Position numbers and translations under genes: made by a program
Part shown: positions 23,403 through 36,655 of the stretch, in pieces
Position numbering within the stretch: the stretch's first letter is position 1
How the letters are laid out: every line of letters begins with the position of its first letter
Notes under the pieces: generated by a model
Database searches by the model: none
Seen by the model: the letters and a program-made list of their open reading frames with translations, nothing else
Told to the model about the DNA's origin: nothing
NCBI RefSeq assembly: GCF_003945595.2
Contig: NW_024105087.1
Location: forward strand, 4,159,001 to 4,223,000
Origin: Pipra filicauda
Taxonomy: Eukaryota; Chordata; Aves; Passeriformes; Pipridae
Direction of reading: 5' to 3'
DNA length: 64,000 bases

Positions 23403-26400
23403 GACCTGAAACAGTTTGCACTTTGTCTTCGAAGTAATAGAACCAATTTTAAACCCATATTGTTGTTTTCAAAATATGTCTCATTTGCCAGTCGTGCAGA
23501 CAAGTGAACTGTAAACTAGAACAAATTGAGACCAAACCAGTGTGAAAAACTCATTTTCTGCATACAAGAAGGAAACTGGAATCGTAGCCTTTGGAATAAA
23601 TGTTTTCACTATATGTGCAAGGGAAAGCTGAGACAGTCTGAGGGCCAGCAACTCACACACTGAGCTTTTTGCACCCTGAGAAAAAGATGCCTTGTGTGAA
23701 TTTTATGTTAGTGAGATAAAGATGCAGAAGTCAGATAGATTCTATTAAAATATGTTCCGACTATTTGTCAGGGCACAGAATAGTTGTAAAATCTTGCCAG
23801 AATTCTCTCTCAAGTAAACTTTCTCTCATCAAATAAAACATTTACAGGGACCAAGCTTGTAGCCATAAATGTGCTCCTGTGCTCAAACATAGCTACCCTT
23901 TAGAATCGTCTGAAGATACTTCTGTATCTTGAGATGTAAACTCCCATTTTCAATTTGTGATAGGTGTTAGGAACAAGAGGGTATCTCTTTCTATATATAT
24001 TAATTCATGTAACTTAATTCTGCAAGATGGCACACATTTACTCATGGGTTAAGATTATAATTGCATTTCAAAGCAGTTCTCTTGAAACATTCTAAAACAG
24101 ATTATGTTCTTAAAAACTCTGTTCTTTACTTTGCATGTTTTAGTACTACATCCCATTAAAGCTGTGTTTGAAGTTACTAGGATTTGTTAAAAATTTGATA
24201 ATGCCTAAGCAGATAAGAGATTATATGCTTTATGTATATATTTGAAGGATTTGTTCCAGCTTGGATACAGTGTATTAATTGGCCACCTACAGTGAACAGC
24301 AGTGTTTAATATTTAGAACCCTTTTCCTCATTGTTTTCCAGGCAGAAGAGCATGTAAGTGTTCTTTTAACTAAATTTGCTAACTTTCTGGAACACATTTA
24401 AACAATGTGTGCTACTTGTGTCATATTACATTAACTTCACTTCTACAGACAGGTTGTATACATATGTAATAAATAGCCCCTCAGGGATCAGATCTAGATT
24501 AACTGAGAAAAACGTACTCTGCTGTACGCTAAGTAATTTACAATATCTCAGTAAACATTAGAAAAGACATGTTTGTCTCACCAGAACAGGTTAACAGTGC
24601 CTGCAGACTCAGTAATGATTGTAGAATGTTAAACTATCAAGTGGAAAGTTATAATCGCTTTAAATAGTCCAATTTTTTCCCCTAAAACATCAGACTATCT
24701 GGAGTTTGATACCATGATGTCTGTAATAACACTGAATGTTTATGATACAGAATGAAAGTAGTAAAGAAAGACACCAGTTCTGCAAAGGATCTAAACAGAG
24801 TGACTTAAAACTGAGAGAGGGAGGCTTGGAGAGAAAACTTGTTTAAGTGGGTAATCTTTTATTTAAATATTATTCCTTTTAAATGAAATTACAATATCTG
24901 CAATTAGAGATGAAGCATGTTTTAGGCATGCCAGTTTTATTTACATATCACAAAATCCCTGTAGCCTCTCTATTTCTATCAGCTCAGTTCTGCCTGGTAA
25001 TTATTTGAATAGGGGTATGGGAACTGTGCTATCACTGGCTTTGGTTTTTATTGCCCCAGCTCCAATGTAATTAACAAAAAGTGTTGTAAGTAAGCACGTA
25101 AAGGTTACTTAAGCAAACTTCAGATGCTTAATATGGACATTCATTGCAACTCTAGAAATTGCTTGTTAGATCTACCAGATACTGAAGAAAGTAACATATA
25201 TATGTGGTACAGCAAGAAATAAAAATTGTCTTTTCTTCATGTTAAATCCATGCAGCTGTTGCCTGCATTAATTGGCTGTATAGATGTATGTTTTCCCTAA
25301 AAAAGGAGCACTCACAACATAGCACTCATGCAAGCTTAGAATAAACCATATAACATAAGAAGTGCAGTGATTTCAGAATTTAGCCTAGCTGCCTTGTCTT
25401 TGATACACAGAAGGAGATAAAAAGTAGGCTAAATTCCAAATGAGAAAGCATGTTTAGAATTCTGTCTTAATTGATCATTTAAGGACAATCATCTTAATTG
25501 TTTAATTACATTATTTAACTGTCTTAAAGTCAGGCAAGAGGCCCACCAGCATAGAGAAATAACAAACTGTAGTAAGAGTGGCTGGAGCAGAGGACCATAA
25601 GCCCTGGATTCTGGAGAAGCCATTTAACACTGTTTGCTTGTCCTGAACTAGAAATAATAAATACTTCATTATACTCAATCATTGGAGATCCTAAGACAAG
25701 CAACACTGTATTAAAAATAATCATTATTATTTCATTATATATTAGCTCTGCAACAAAAACAACTGAACACTTTTGTACATGGAGTAAAGGTAATTCAATA
25801 TGCACTATGTAGGGAGACCTTAATGTATATTAATTGCATATTAAAATGTTAAAGCAACTGGAAAGCAGTCGATGCAAATGTTCATAAACATTGTGGCTGT
25901 TAAGTTAAAAACCATGGTGTCGTATTTACTTAGTCACTTCATCTGATATTCCAGAAGCAGCTTGATTCATTGTACATGTACTGTTTGAGGGGAGAGAAAA
26001 AATATTTAAAGGTAAAATTAAGAAGGAAGAAGACTGAGAGAGGGACACATTTTAAGTTCAGAGCATGGGAGGACTGGTGAGGTACAGTCCTGCAAAAATG
26101 GTATCAGCTGGGGTCGGAATCCCTGAGTGCACTTTGTTTCAGGTAGGCCTGACTCTGTGTGCTGTCCTGTTTAATTTGGCTGCAAAGAACAATGGAAAAG
26201 GCATAGTCATTTGTTTGTCAGGTGAGGACCTGGCATAATGACAAATATGTCAGGCTTCGAGAGCAGCTTGAAAATGGAGTTCAATGGAATTATCTACCAA
26301 CCATGCTTTGTAGTTATCCTCTGTAGTTGAGTGAATTTTGTTCTCTCATTTACTGACTCCTTTCTATCCAGGGAATAACTGGAATCCAAGACACAATATC

Positions 26401-28497
26401 ATGTAGTGCCAGTAACTCAATGTACAGGTTCATCTGTAATTAAATACAGTGCCTTTATTAAAAGAAAAAACTAGAGGAAAAAGAGAGAGAGGGAGAAGTG
26501 CTTTTTAGAAAGAGATTAACAACTTTAAAAAGTAATGACATTGATTTTTAAAGAGTGCTGAGTTGTATCTTATCATACCAAAAATAAGAAAGTAAATTAG
26601 AAACCTACCATGAACTCAAGAATTATGTGGACACAATCCCCGTTACTTTAAAGTGAGATATAAATCCAGAGATTTCTCATGCCATCATTTTGTAAATAAT
26701 TACAGTTCTGCTGAATCTGTTGTATAAAGTTTACATGGGAGGTTCAGTGCACCCTTGCTCTTGTTTAGAACATTGGGAACCACCAGAGAGATGTTGACAT
26801 ATGGCTGCACTGTTTTAGTGCACGAGACATCTACTACATGGGAGCATAATAAACAGGAGCATAAAGACAGGTTTGTGCAAGCAGTTTGGATTGACCTTTT
26901 TGGCAGCTGAAATTCATCATGAGTACATGGTGCTGATGTGGACAGACATGTAAACCTCATCTTGTTACTGCAACTACTAGTTTTACAAATATATTCCAAT
27001 GCCCAAAATATATATCACTCTAAGTAAAGTGATTTTAGATGGGAGGGGGATGCAGCAGCAACAATTCATAATAAGACAAAGCAGAAACATTCTCTTAAGT
27101 TTGTGGAATTACCCCTATTGATAAATAAAGTGTTAGGTAAGTATGTTTTACACCAATAGCATTTCTTATGATCATTTCCGGGAGGTGGCTTATGTAATGT
27201 TTTTTTCCCCTAGCAAAGTGTTTGACCGAATGGTACAGTATTTTATTTTGGCATTTAAAAAGAACAATCTGTTGTCCTATCAATAAGCAGTTCTTATATC
27301 AGCATTTTCCAAATTAGGAATATTTGTATAAATACCTTTTATTCTTGAACAGTGTCTGAATCTGGACTACAGCAGTATTCTTGGCAACAGAATGAATCCA
27401 GTTGTAATGCATTTTTGAAGAAACATTAAAAAAAAACTTCACACTTTCTACCTTTTGAAAAGTGTCTAACATAACCAAATTTAATCTCATTTTAACAAGT
27501 CTTAATCTACTGTTGCATACCAAGGTATGAGCCTCTTTGTATAGCTGCAGTAGCATTTGGATTCAAGAATTTAAAATAATCGCTCATTGTGATGATAAAT
27601 TTTAAGGTTTAATCTTAAGGCAAATGGCACTTCACAGCTCCATGTGCTCCTTATGTCCTCAGTAATTTCCTATAAAATTAATGGAAGCACTATGCACGTG
27701 ATCCATGGATATTGCCCATCAGTTCTAAATAGTTATGCAATAATAAAAGGATACGCTTATGATTTTTGAATTTTACTATTGTGAGTAGCATACTCCTAAC
27801 AGTTTTCCTAAATTTATCAGCTCACCAGTTAGTAAAACTCTGAGATCAACAATAGTAAGATGAATGTTGTAATATTAAGGGGCAGTGAAGATGCAGAGGA
27901 AGGTAGGAGAAGAGTAATTACACAATTAGGCACAACAGAGAAGCTGGTTAGCATGAGATACTCCTTATCTTGGATATCACAAGTCCAACATGGAAGAGAT
28001 ATCTTTAAAAAAGGAGTGGCTGGTACTATCTCATCATAACCACACTCCTAGCTTTACCCCTGTGTTTTTGTAAGATCTGTTCTGGAAAGTGAGGCTATGT
28101 TTTACGTGTGTGTTCTCATGCATGTTGGAAAATAGTGATGAGATGTTAGTCCAGAGTACTTGAAATTTAGTGTACACCTAGTCACACAATACGGAGTTAT
28201 AGAGCGAGCAACATTTTTCTTATTTTGGAGTGTTGTTGCAGAGTCAGCTGTTTTTCATATTGTGTTGTAATAAATACTCACTCTGTTAAATTTTTATTTA
28301 TAAATACAGAAAACATGAACCTTTAATGACTGATTTACCCAATTCATGCAACATGTGGAAGTGCACTCTTTCATATTTCTTCAGTACAATTATTAATACT
28401 ATGGCTTTGTCTAGAATTTGTGGCCTGAAGGTGGAAGGGTATTTAATATCAGAAATTCAGCCTTGAAATTGGAAACTTTCAGGTTTTTAAAAATCAG
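23403..28497. other. Unique AT-rich DNA, possible conserved elements
   Basis: No gene supported. The section at 24860-25110 is dense in homeodomain-like TAAT/ATTA words and FOX/CDX-like TTTATT motifs and might be conserved noncoding DNA. Open frames at 25530-25805 and 26700-26999 (minus) are unrecognised. Confidence 0.45.
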
Positions 28498-28842
28498 CAT
28501 AATCACAGAATGGTTGAGGCTGGAAGGGACCTCTGGAGGGCACCTGGTCCAACCCAGGGCTCAAGCAGGGAGCTTCTGAATATCCCCAGGGACGGAGACC
28601 TCACAGCCTCTCAACCTGTGCCCGTGCTCGGTCACCCTCACATTAAAACCTGATGTTCAGAGGGAACTTCTTGCACTGTCCTTTCACTGGGCATTAATAT
28701 GAAGAGGCTTGCTTCATCTTCTATGCACCCTCCCACCAGGTATTTATATACATTGATAAAACACACCCACCCACCCCCTGAGACTTCTCTAAGCTGAGCA
28801 GCCCCAGCTCTCTCACTGTTTACTGGCACAGGAGATGCTCGT
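28498..28842 (-). mobile_element. CR1 retrotransposon 3' end, minus strand
   Basis: The plus strand starts AATCACAGAATGGTTGAGGC, then GGAAGGGACCTCTGGAGG and TGGTCCAACCC, the standard reverse complement of an avian CR1 end. The order then runs through AGCTTCTGAATATCCCCAGG, CCTCACAGCCTCTC and CTTTCACTGGGCA to CTAAGCTGAGCAGCCCCAG and AGGAGATGCTCG, as in full CR1 3' regions. It is 5'-truncated at about 345 bp. A 63-codon open frame inside it (28638-28829, minus) is a leftover, not a gene. The relatively good match makes this the youngest CR1 of the window and the best evidence for a bird. Confidence 0.93.
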
Positions 28843-29250
28843 ATTTTTTATTGATTGTCTTATGTTGGTTGGTTTACATTGCATAAAGATGTGACTTATG
28901 CTTTTATGCTGTTCATGCCATTTGATCCCTGGAGATGGAAGACCCCCATATTTACTCAGGAAAGCTTCTTTCTCTTAAGATTTCTATGGTTTGTGTATGG
29001 CTGTTGATGGTTCTCACCGGTACAAAAGAAACCAATGGAGAATAAGTTGTCAGATGCTGTTCTTTTGTTTAAACATCCTGAATCTTCAGTTCATTTGCAA
29101 AGGTAGAAGTAATGGTATACGGTGGAAATCAGTGTGATTGTTCTGGTTAGTGTATATTGTAACCCTCAGATATTTTCTCATCAGTACATCTGAGGACAGA
29201 GACCTGACATGATGTTGCTGATACCACATATTATTTAAGGATTACATGAT
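28843..29250. other. Unique AT-rich DNA
   Basis: No feature seen between the CR1 copy and the long pyrimidine tract. Confidence 0.5.
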
Positions 29251-29278
29251 TTCTCCATCTCTCTCTCTCTTTTTTTTT

Positions 29279-29343
<65 letters not shown>
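29251..29343. repeat. Very long pyrimidine tract with 63 uninterrupted T
   Basis: A TTCTCCATCTCTCTCTCT segment runs into nine T, one C, and then 63 uninterrupted T (29281-29343), followed by GCAG. The layout mimics a giant polypyrimidine tract plus 3' splice site, but no exon follows that I can support. No reversed polyadenylation signal (TTTATT) lies in the first 30 bases after the tract, so a reversed processed retrocopy is not supported. Homopolymer length in assemblies is unreliable. Confidence 0.9.
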
Positions 29344-29345
<2 letters not shown>

Positions 29346-29581
29346 AGAAGGGTAAAAATATAGACAATTTCTGTATTCTGGGAATGAGAGAGCTAAACAA
29401 TTGAAAACTTTGATCGAGCTATGCTTACTCTTTCCTTAGGACAGCAGGCAGAGGGTGTAATTGAAAGGAGAAGATTGACCTTTCCTCCCTCACCTGAACC
29501 TTTTAGGTTCCCTTCTGCTTGCCTCGATAAAGCCTTTCTTCCCTTCCCTTACACATACTCCATTACCCTTTCCTGGGCTCA

Positions 29582-29625
29582 TGCCAGGTTCTGGAGAGCA
29601 TGTATCCCTGCCAGATTCTGGAGAG
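29582..29625. repeat. 17-bp imperfect direct repeat, period 27
   Basis: TGCCAGGTTCTGGAGAG at 29582-29598 is repeated with one mismatch at 29609-29625. A small local duplication. Confidence 0.85.
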
Positions 29626-31533
29626 AGAATTTGGTCTCACAATGTTTGCATTGTGCTTGTTCATTACAAGTAAGGGTGCTTTGAAAGTAGCCCCGTTTGA
29701 ATCTGTAGCTATCCTTGTGTCATGCAGGCCTGTGAAATGTTCTATGTTGCTAATGTTCATACACATTTGGACCAAACAAGTATACTTACATGGTTTTAAT
29801 TTTAAAATCATTGAAGTGGTATCCTTGGTTCTTCCTGCTAGTGGAGTTTAATATTGCTGTCCTCACTTGAACAAATCTCCCAGTGGGATCAGCACAAATT
29901 CTGCCTAAGGAAAAGGTTAAAAGTCTGGCTTATAATGGCCAGAAAGGAGCTGTGCTTCATGCAGCTTTCTTTGTTAACTGCATCGGTTTGAAATCTCAAG
30001 TATTAGAGATCTTTTTGAGTGCTCCAGTTTCAGGAAGTATACTCTATATGAGCTGTCTATGTTTTTTGCTGGTAGGGAAAGCATACGTATGAAGATGTTA
30101 AAAGTTAGCTGTTCCACTGGAATGAGTGAAATCTTAAATTTTACACAGTTTTACATTTTTCCATTGGGGGATTTTTATTTATTGTTATTCTGGTTAAAGT
30201 GGTACTTAATCCATCAGTAAGAATTCCATGATAAAATTCAGACTGTGCCTTGGGTGACCTGTCAGAAACTGTATATCTTATTGCTAGGAATCTTTTGAGA
30301 CTTGGGATTTGATTTTTCTCCTGCACATATATGAGATGTCTTTGGCAAAGGTCACATAAGTTTTAACCCACAATATTAAGTCACAAATGAAATGGATTTA
30401 AGTGGTCTTGCCCTACTCCCTTGTGAGTGCTTGCTCACATCTCAAAACCACCGTATAATTTGTCACAATTCAACATGATTATCTGTCTTTGCTCGGGAGG
30501 GCTATAATAGCTAAAGAGTAAGTTATATTGCAGGTGAGGATATAGGATTACTGGTAGAGCTGACTGAAAGAACTTTCTGAACTCTGATCTAAGCCTATCT
30601 GGCCCTAGCTTACTTTCTTTTATTTTCTCTCTCTTTTTTTTTTTTTTTTTTCTGGTACTGTTGTCCTTTGGGCTTTTTTGGTTTGTTTTTATATTTTTCT
30701 TTTCTGCTGTTTTTTTTTTTTGTTGGGCTAAAAAATACCCTAGATTGCACCAAAAATGCCAACCCAAAATAGGGTAGCAAACAAAGGTTCAGCTGACAGT
30801 GCGTAAATAGACCCAGTAATCTTTGATTCAGCTGTCCTCCCTGCTCAAAACAGTTTTTCAGCATGTAGACAGTGAAGCATGTAAATGTTATTTTCTAAAC
30901 ACTGCATGTCCAAGTGATCTAGACGGGATCATGGAACAGAACATAGTTTGAAAAGCTGCGCTCCCACACGCTCCCCCCCGCCCAAAGCCCCATCGGGGTG
31001 CTTTGAGAAATGGGGCCTGTTCTAGTTGCCAATCAAGCTGTTATGTAAAGTCTCGCTGAAGTTCAGTGCACTTTTTAAAGTATTTCGGGGTTTGGTACAT
31101 TTTAAAGGAACTCTCCTTAGCATAATGAGCTGTGCATATCTTCTCCATGTTCATTAGTTGCATGCTAATGGTTATGTTTAAAATTCCTTCTTATCTTGTT
31201 TCCTGATTGATGGGAACTTGAACAAACCTCTAGACTTCCAGACCTTGCTCAGTTACTGTCATTTTCATTGGCAGAATAAATCATTTGATGTGAAAAGTAT
31301 TGTGCACTATTCTGATTCCTTGCGCAGTCGTATATTATATGTTATTTATCAACATCTATTTTGTTTTCTGTGGGTATCTGATGAGGTTCTATACTGTGTG
31401 ACAGCCTCTCTTATTTAACAGACTAGCAGGATTTTTTACCTTCTGCTGTTGCAGCACAGGACAAAGGAATTGCACGCCGCTCTTTTTATTTTTCTCTGCT
31501 TTTCTTCTTCGCTGTAGCTGCTTGGGTTAAAAG

Positions 31534-31550
31534 ACAAACAAACAAACAAA
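31534..31550. repeat. (ACAA)n short array
   Basis: About four ACAA units in tandem, followed within 30 bases by an A11 run. Confidence 0.85.
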
Positions 31551-33620
31551 TCTCTGAGGACTTCAAAGAGATCAAATTAAAAAAAAAAAGCAAATTATTT
31601 CTTAAAGCTAGGCTGTTTTGCTGTATTTCACTCCTGTTTTTCTTTTCTTCTTTTTTTTTTTTTTTTAATTCTGAAAAGAAATAGCAGGCTGTAGGCACTG
31701 CCTGTGGCTTGCTAGCCTTGCTTCTTGTGTGGTCTGTGCAGACTTTATGATTTATTCAGCTAATGGGAAAGGAGCATGACCCCCAGTGGCCACAGAAAGA
31801 GAGCTGCATGTGGGTTTAATGCTTTCACCACAAAAATGTCTGCTATGACTAAGCTGTGTGGCTGAAGTCACTGTCTGAATGGTGCTAAAAAGGAACTTAG
31901 GCATTAAGTGTGCACTATTTACTATAGATTGGCTCTTGGGATTAGGCCAAGGGTTTCTTACTCAGTTTCAAAGAATAGCATGGAAGCTGCTAGGAAAATT
32001 AGAGCTGTGCAATTTATTTTTACCAGTCTCCCCAGTGAGTGACCCAGTGAAGGATTTGCCTCATAACACTTTTTTTCATCAGTTACCAAAGAGCAATTCA
32101 AAATGTACTGGTTTGTTCGTGGGTTTTACAGGGCTTATTGTTTACATTTTCCCATCTCCTACTTTTCTTCATGTTCACATGACTTTCTAACCATATTTGT
32201 CTTCATATATTGCTTTGAACTGTAAGGGGAAACAGGTTTGGACAATATTTAAGCATCATTGCTTGAGACTAGGTGCACTACTGTGATTAAAAGGATAAAA
32301 CTGTTGGCTAGATTTAGGAGTCTGCTCCTGTCCTTGCTTGAGAGAATGGCAAACCCACATATTCTTCATTGGGAGAAATTGAAATCATCTGGTTTTTTAT
32401 GGCCACACTGCCACTAGTTTTACTTGATTTTATTGACTTTGAAGGGTATGTTAAGGTGTTCTATGTCTATTTTCCTATGGATAGCTGATCATCATCTTCT
32501 TATGGATATATCAAAACCACCACCACTACCTATATTGAGGAAAAAAAAGTGTGAAGTGTTTTGTAGTCTTTAAAAAGCATTTAGAAATTATGTTTTCCCA
32601 GCACTAACATCTTTCTTCATGCTACATATGGAACCCAGTGGAGCATTAAAAATTAATCACAAACACTTTGCTAGTGGTTTTGTTTGTTTGTGTTCTGAAA
32701 AATGTTCTTTGTTGTCTGAAAATGGTGAGGACACGTTTTAGAAACAAATATACAAGAGAATGAGAGGAAAAGATGATACAGGGCTCTAGGAACTGACATT
32801 ACAGATTCTTTCTGTTCTTCCACAGTTAGATCTTGGTCAGCTCTAGCAACTATAAGGCAATCCAGTATAACTAAAAGCAAGATTTCATACTAGTGTTTAG
32901 TTCAGTTCTCAAAAGTATGTAGAGAAAGAAAAAAAGGTCAAGTATAAAATGTATTAGGTCCCTCTAGTATCAAATATCTGAAAAGGTAAAAGTGGCCATT
33001 TTTGTCACTAAGTTTTGGAAAATGGGAAAAATTAAAATTAACCAATTTTATGTAAATAACAACTCTTTCTTTATGTGTATGTCTTTGCATTTTGTCTTGC
33101 AGTCTTGTAGATTTTTGTCTTGTAGCCAAAGTTTTAAAATCTAGATGACAAATGGTAAGATCCTAAATTGTATTTCTGCACACAGGCATCAGTTTTTATA
33201 AAGGCTGAGAACCCACAAAACTGAAGTCACTGAAGTGAAAGAGTACTGCAGGTGTTTTGCAGTTTTGAAATTCAGGCCATTTTTAGTTATAAATATTATT
33301 AGGAAAAAAAGTCATGCAACATTTGGTTTTGCCAAAAGTAAAATATGGGCATGACTGAAAATATTATGTACATAGTAAAATATGGTGAATTATTTGGTGA
33401 AAAATACTTAGTTGAAAAAGGCCAGATATTCTTTTCACTTTGAAAAGAATATGTTTCAATTTTGCCATTTGAAACAGTCTTGCCTATATGTAGTACTTCT
33501 TTTGTTTTAGTGAGTTCCAAAACTTCGTTTGTATCTTGTCAAATGAAACCCCTGGAAATAAGTTGTGAAACTGAAACAGTTTTTAAAAATCTTTTTTCTT
33601 TTTAGATAGAATCTGAAAGA

Positions 33621-33646
33621 AGTTATTCATACAGTTATTCATACAG
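33621..33646. repeat. 12-bp tandem duplication
   Basis: AGTTATTCATAC occurs twice in direct succession at 33621-33632 and 33633-33644. A slippage duplication. Confidence 0.9.
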
Positions 33647-34737
33647 CTCTATTTTATAATCTTAAGGTTTGAAATTTTTGCTTGACTCTGGTTTGAAGTT
33701 TATCCTTCCTGTCCAGTTTTCTGGGATGTCTGAAATAAGGTTAGAATTTTCAAGGTGGAAGACTTCCTGCTGTGCTTAGTTTATTCTTGATTCTTGCACA
33801 ACCAGGAAGAAAAAATGTGAAGAAATGAGCAGTAATGCTGTTATCTAAGCACAGCAATTTGTGAAAGTGGAGAGAGGGGGTTCTGTAGTAGAGGATTAGG
33901 CCTGGTTTTAACCTTATAAATGTTTGTATTTCCTGCTTAGAGGAGGGCTCTGACTTCATGCTGCCCTGTAACCCAACACTAGAATGATGTGGTGATTGTA
34001 CCATAAGAGAATTTGAAAAGCCATAGCTTTGGGTTATACAGAGCATATTTGCTGGGCTGCTATACGTCGTGGAGAAGTTCCCCTCTGCAGGCTATGGGGG
34101 AGGGTAAAGAGAACTGTACAAGAGCAGTGGGAATAATAATATTAAAAGTCTCCTTACCTACAGCGAGCAGACTGGTGTGTGTGGTGTGCAGCACAGATGC
34201 CTTGTCAGCAAGAGGCAAGGGAGAGGACAGCTGGATGTGTCTGGCGTGCAGGTGTTTCAGCTGGTATTCACTCACACTGTCTACTGGCAAACAGTTGGGG
34301 TTTTCTTTTTTTTTTTTTTTTTTTAATTTCTTTTTCTGGTGGAGGAGGAAGAGACAGTGGGAGGTAAAAGAAAGAAGAGGGATCACCCACAGTCATTTCC
34401 CAGAATGGAAGAGGAGAAAAGCAACACATCAGCTCAACCCCCTGTTTACACATATAACTCGCTCAACTTTCCTTTGCAAGTATAAATCAAGTGGTACAGA
34501 CTTGGGATGTTTTTCTCTCTCCTGTGAAGACAGCCTCTTCGTTTTTTTGACTTATGAGGATTGTGTTAGTACTCCAGGAGTTCTGCGTTGCAAGTTGTAA
34601 ACTTGACTCTGGGCTTTCTTGACTGAAAAGCTCAACTTTCTCTTCAGTAGGTTTCTTTTTCCCTGGGAAGTCACATAGTGACTTGTGGCACTAAGAACTG
34701 CTTTGGGGACATAAAGTGGCTACACATTCGTAGCTTT

Positions 34738-34760
34738 AGATCCTTCCTTGGGAAGGATCT
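34738..34760. repeat. Short perfect hairpin
   Basis: AGATCCTTCC and GGAAGGATCT are perfect reverse complements separated by TTG. No U run or other terminator context applies in a vertebrate genome, so the meaning is unknown. Confidence 0.9.
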
Positions 34761-36616
34761 TCTTTCTGAAGATAATATTTTCCAGATTATCATGACAGCA
34801 CCTGCCTTCTGTGACTAAAGTGTGTAGGGCATGGAGAAGTTATTTGAATTTCTGAAATTCTTAGTAATCATTGACAGCTGGTAAAAGCTAGAGTAGTCTT
34901 GGGATATTCTCACCTAAGTCAAGATAAAGACCAACTCAGCAAAGTTGTAGGTAGTTGTGTTCTGTCATCTGTGGGCTTAACTTCACTGTTCTGTGCAATT
35001 TAGGCTTTCGATAATGAGGTTCTAGCATAAATTACTGGGGTCTGCCTGTACCCACATAAATATTACAGTTAAAAGCTGATTTTCCTCATTTCTTCTTTGT
35101 TGGCTTTCTTTTTTTTTTTTTTTTTTTCTCCTCATGTAAACGTAACAGTCAGGAATCAGGTTTTTCATCTGTATTGGACACATGCCATTTAGTCCTACAT
35201 CTGTTCTTTGACAGTAGCCAGTTTCAGATGCCTTAAAGGGCAGTATATAGCAATGTAAATTATTATTACTGTTATTTTATTCGCTACAGTACAGTATTAC
35301 TACCAGATGCCACTTGAGGTTCCATCAATCCTAATTTGGGATACACATTACACTGAAATCTTATCAAATGTTTTTTTACTTTTGTCAAGGCTGTGTTGGA
35401 ACTGTAATCCCTCAGTGCTTGCTTGTGGAGGCTATAGGACTGGTGTGCATGTTCATTGCACACGGAGTTCACAGGGTAAGACAAGGAGATCTGGTCCCTT
35501 TAATTAGCTATTGGCTTTTTCATGTCACTTCATGTAATCTGTACTCTAGCTTGACTGTAGCTTGGTGGTTCATTTAACTACCTGCCAGCCCTTAGTGCCA
35601 GTCTCATGAAATGCTCAGTTTGCTTTTGCTGTTTGTACAGTGATATCTATCACTTAAAATAAAGAAAATCATAGCATGCTTCCTCAGTTTGTTCCCCTTT
35701 GGTTCCCATTCTATCAGCATCATTTCCCATACAGCTTGGTTTTGCTCCTGAGTCAAAGGGCAGAGTTTTCTCATGATTCTCTGTTAGCTAGTCATAAGAT
35801 CTGGAAGATTTTGATCTGTTAGTTTATGGGAACATTGTCTTTGACTTCCATGTCACTGAAAGCTAAGCTAAGATGCCTTTACTTGTTGGAATTTCTGATA
35901 CAGTCTTAGAGCAGCTATTATGGTTAAATTATTATAATAACAGAGCCAAAGTCAGACTTTAGCCTGTTTCTTCATCCTTGAGGCTTACTTTCCTTGTCCA
36001 GGGAGCTGCTCTATTAATATCATACAGTAGTTGAACATGTTTGGTGTAGCACAGATTACTATATGTATCTTCTTGGACCAAACTATAGTTAATAATAAGT
36101 AATGTGTGAGTCAGTAATGTCGTTGTCGAGGAGAATGTCTTCTAAACAACTGGGAATTTCACCCTTTGCCAATCAATATACTGACATATTTAATCATGTG
36201 GACATTATTGTGTATTATATAATTGGTTGAATTTATAGAGGTCTTCAGGAGGCAAGTGGTTTGGGTTTTATTTTTGGTTCTCTAATAGAATATTCTTGGG
36301 CATGTCAGATGCTTTATTTAGTATTATTTAATGTTATTTAATTTCTTCTCATAGAAACATGTGTATGAATATTCCCTAAATAGACAACTGGTCTGTGCAT
36401 CTTAATTCATTACTACTTGCCAAACAATTTCAGATCCTCGAATGAAAGTCACTATGAAAACTATGCTATGGATTTTCCACCTAATTTAGAATTAGTTGTT
36501 TCCAAATTTAGAAACAATTGTTAACATTGGCAAACGCTAGATGCAAACCCTATCACTATAATTTCCACACGTAGCTTACTGATTCTTTTTCGCTTTGCTT
36601 TTTTAATGTATTTTCT

Positions 36617-36655
36617 CTTCATCATCTTCATCTTCATCTTTTTTTTTTTTTTTTT
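36617..36655. repeat. (TCATCT)-like repeat running into T17
   Basis: Imperfect CTTCATCAT units lead into 17 T at 36639-36655. Low-complexity pyrimidine-rich sequence. Confidence 0.85.

Noticed and set aside
28638..28829. 63-codon minus-strand frame
   Set aside because: It lies wholly inside the CR1 3' untranslated region.
29281..29343. Poly-A tail of a reversed processed pseudogene
   Set aside because: No reversed polyadenylation signal or gene-like sequence follows the tract, and bird LINEs of the CR1 type rarely make poly-A retrocopies.
30435..30864. Overlapping minus-strand frames of 110 and 84 codons
   Set aside because: They read through two poly-T tracts as lysine-rich strings; no domain, no splice context.
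34013..34600. Longest open frame, 195 codons on the plus strand
   Set aside because: It runs through a T19 tract that reads as a phenylalanine string, has overlapping open frames on the opposite strand and matches no known protein. It is an artefact of low complexity.
35440..35530. A reverse-transcriptase-like VRQGDL word on the plus strand
   Set aside because: Only six residues resemble the RT 'RQGdplSP' block, and no other RT block lies nearby. Probably chance.
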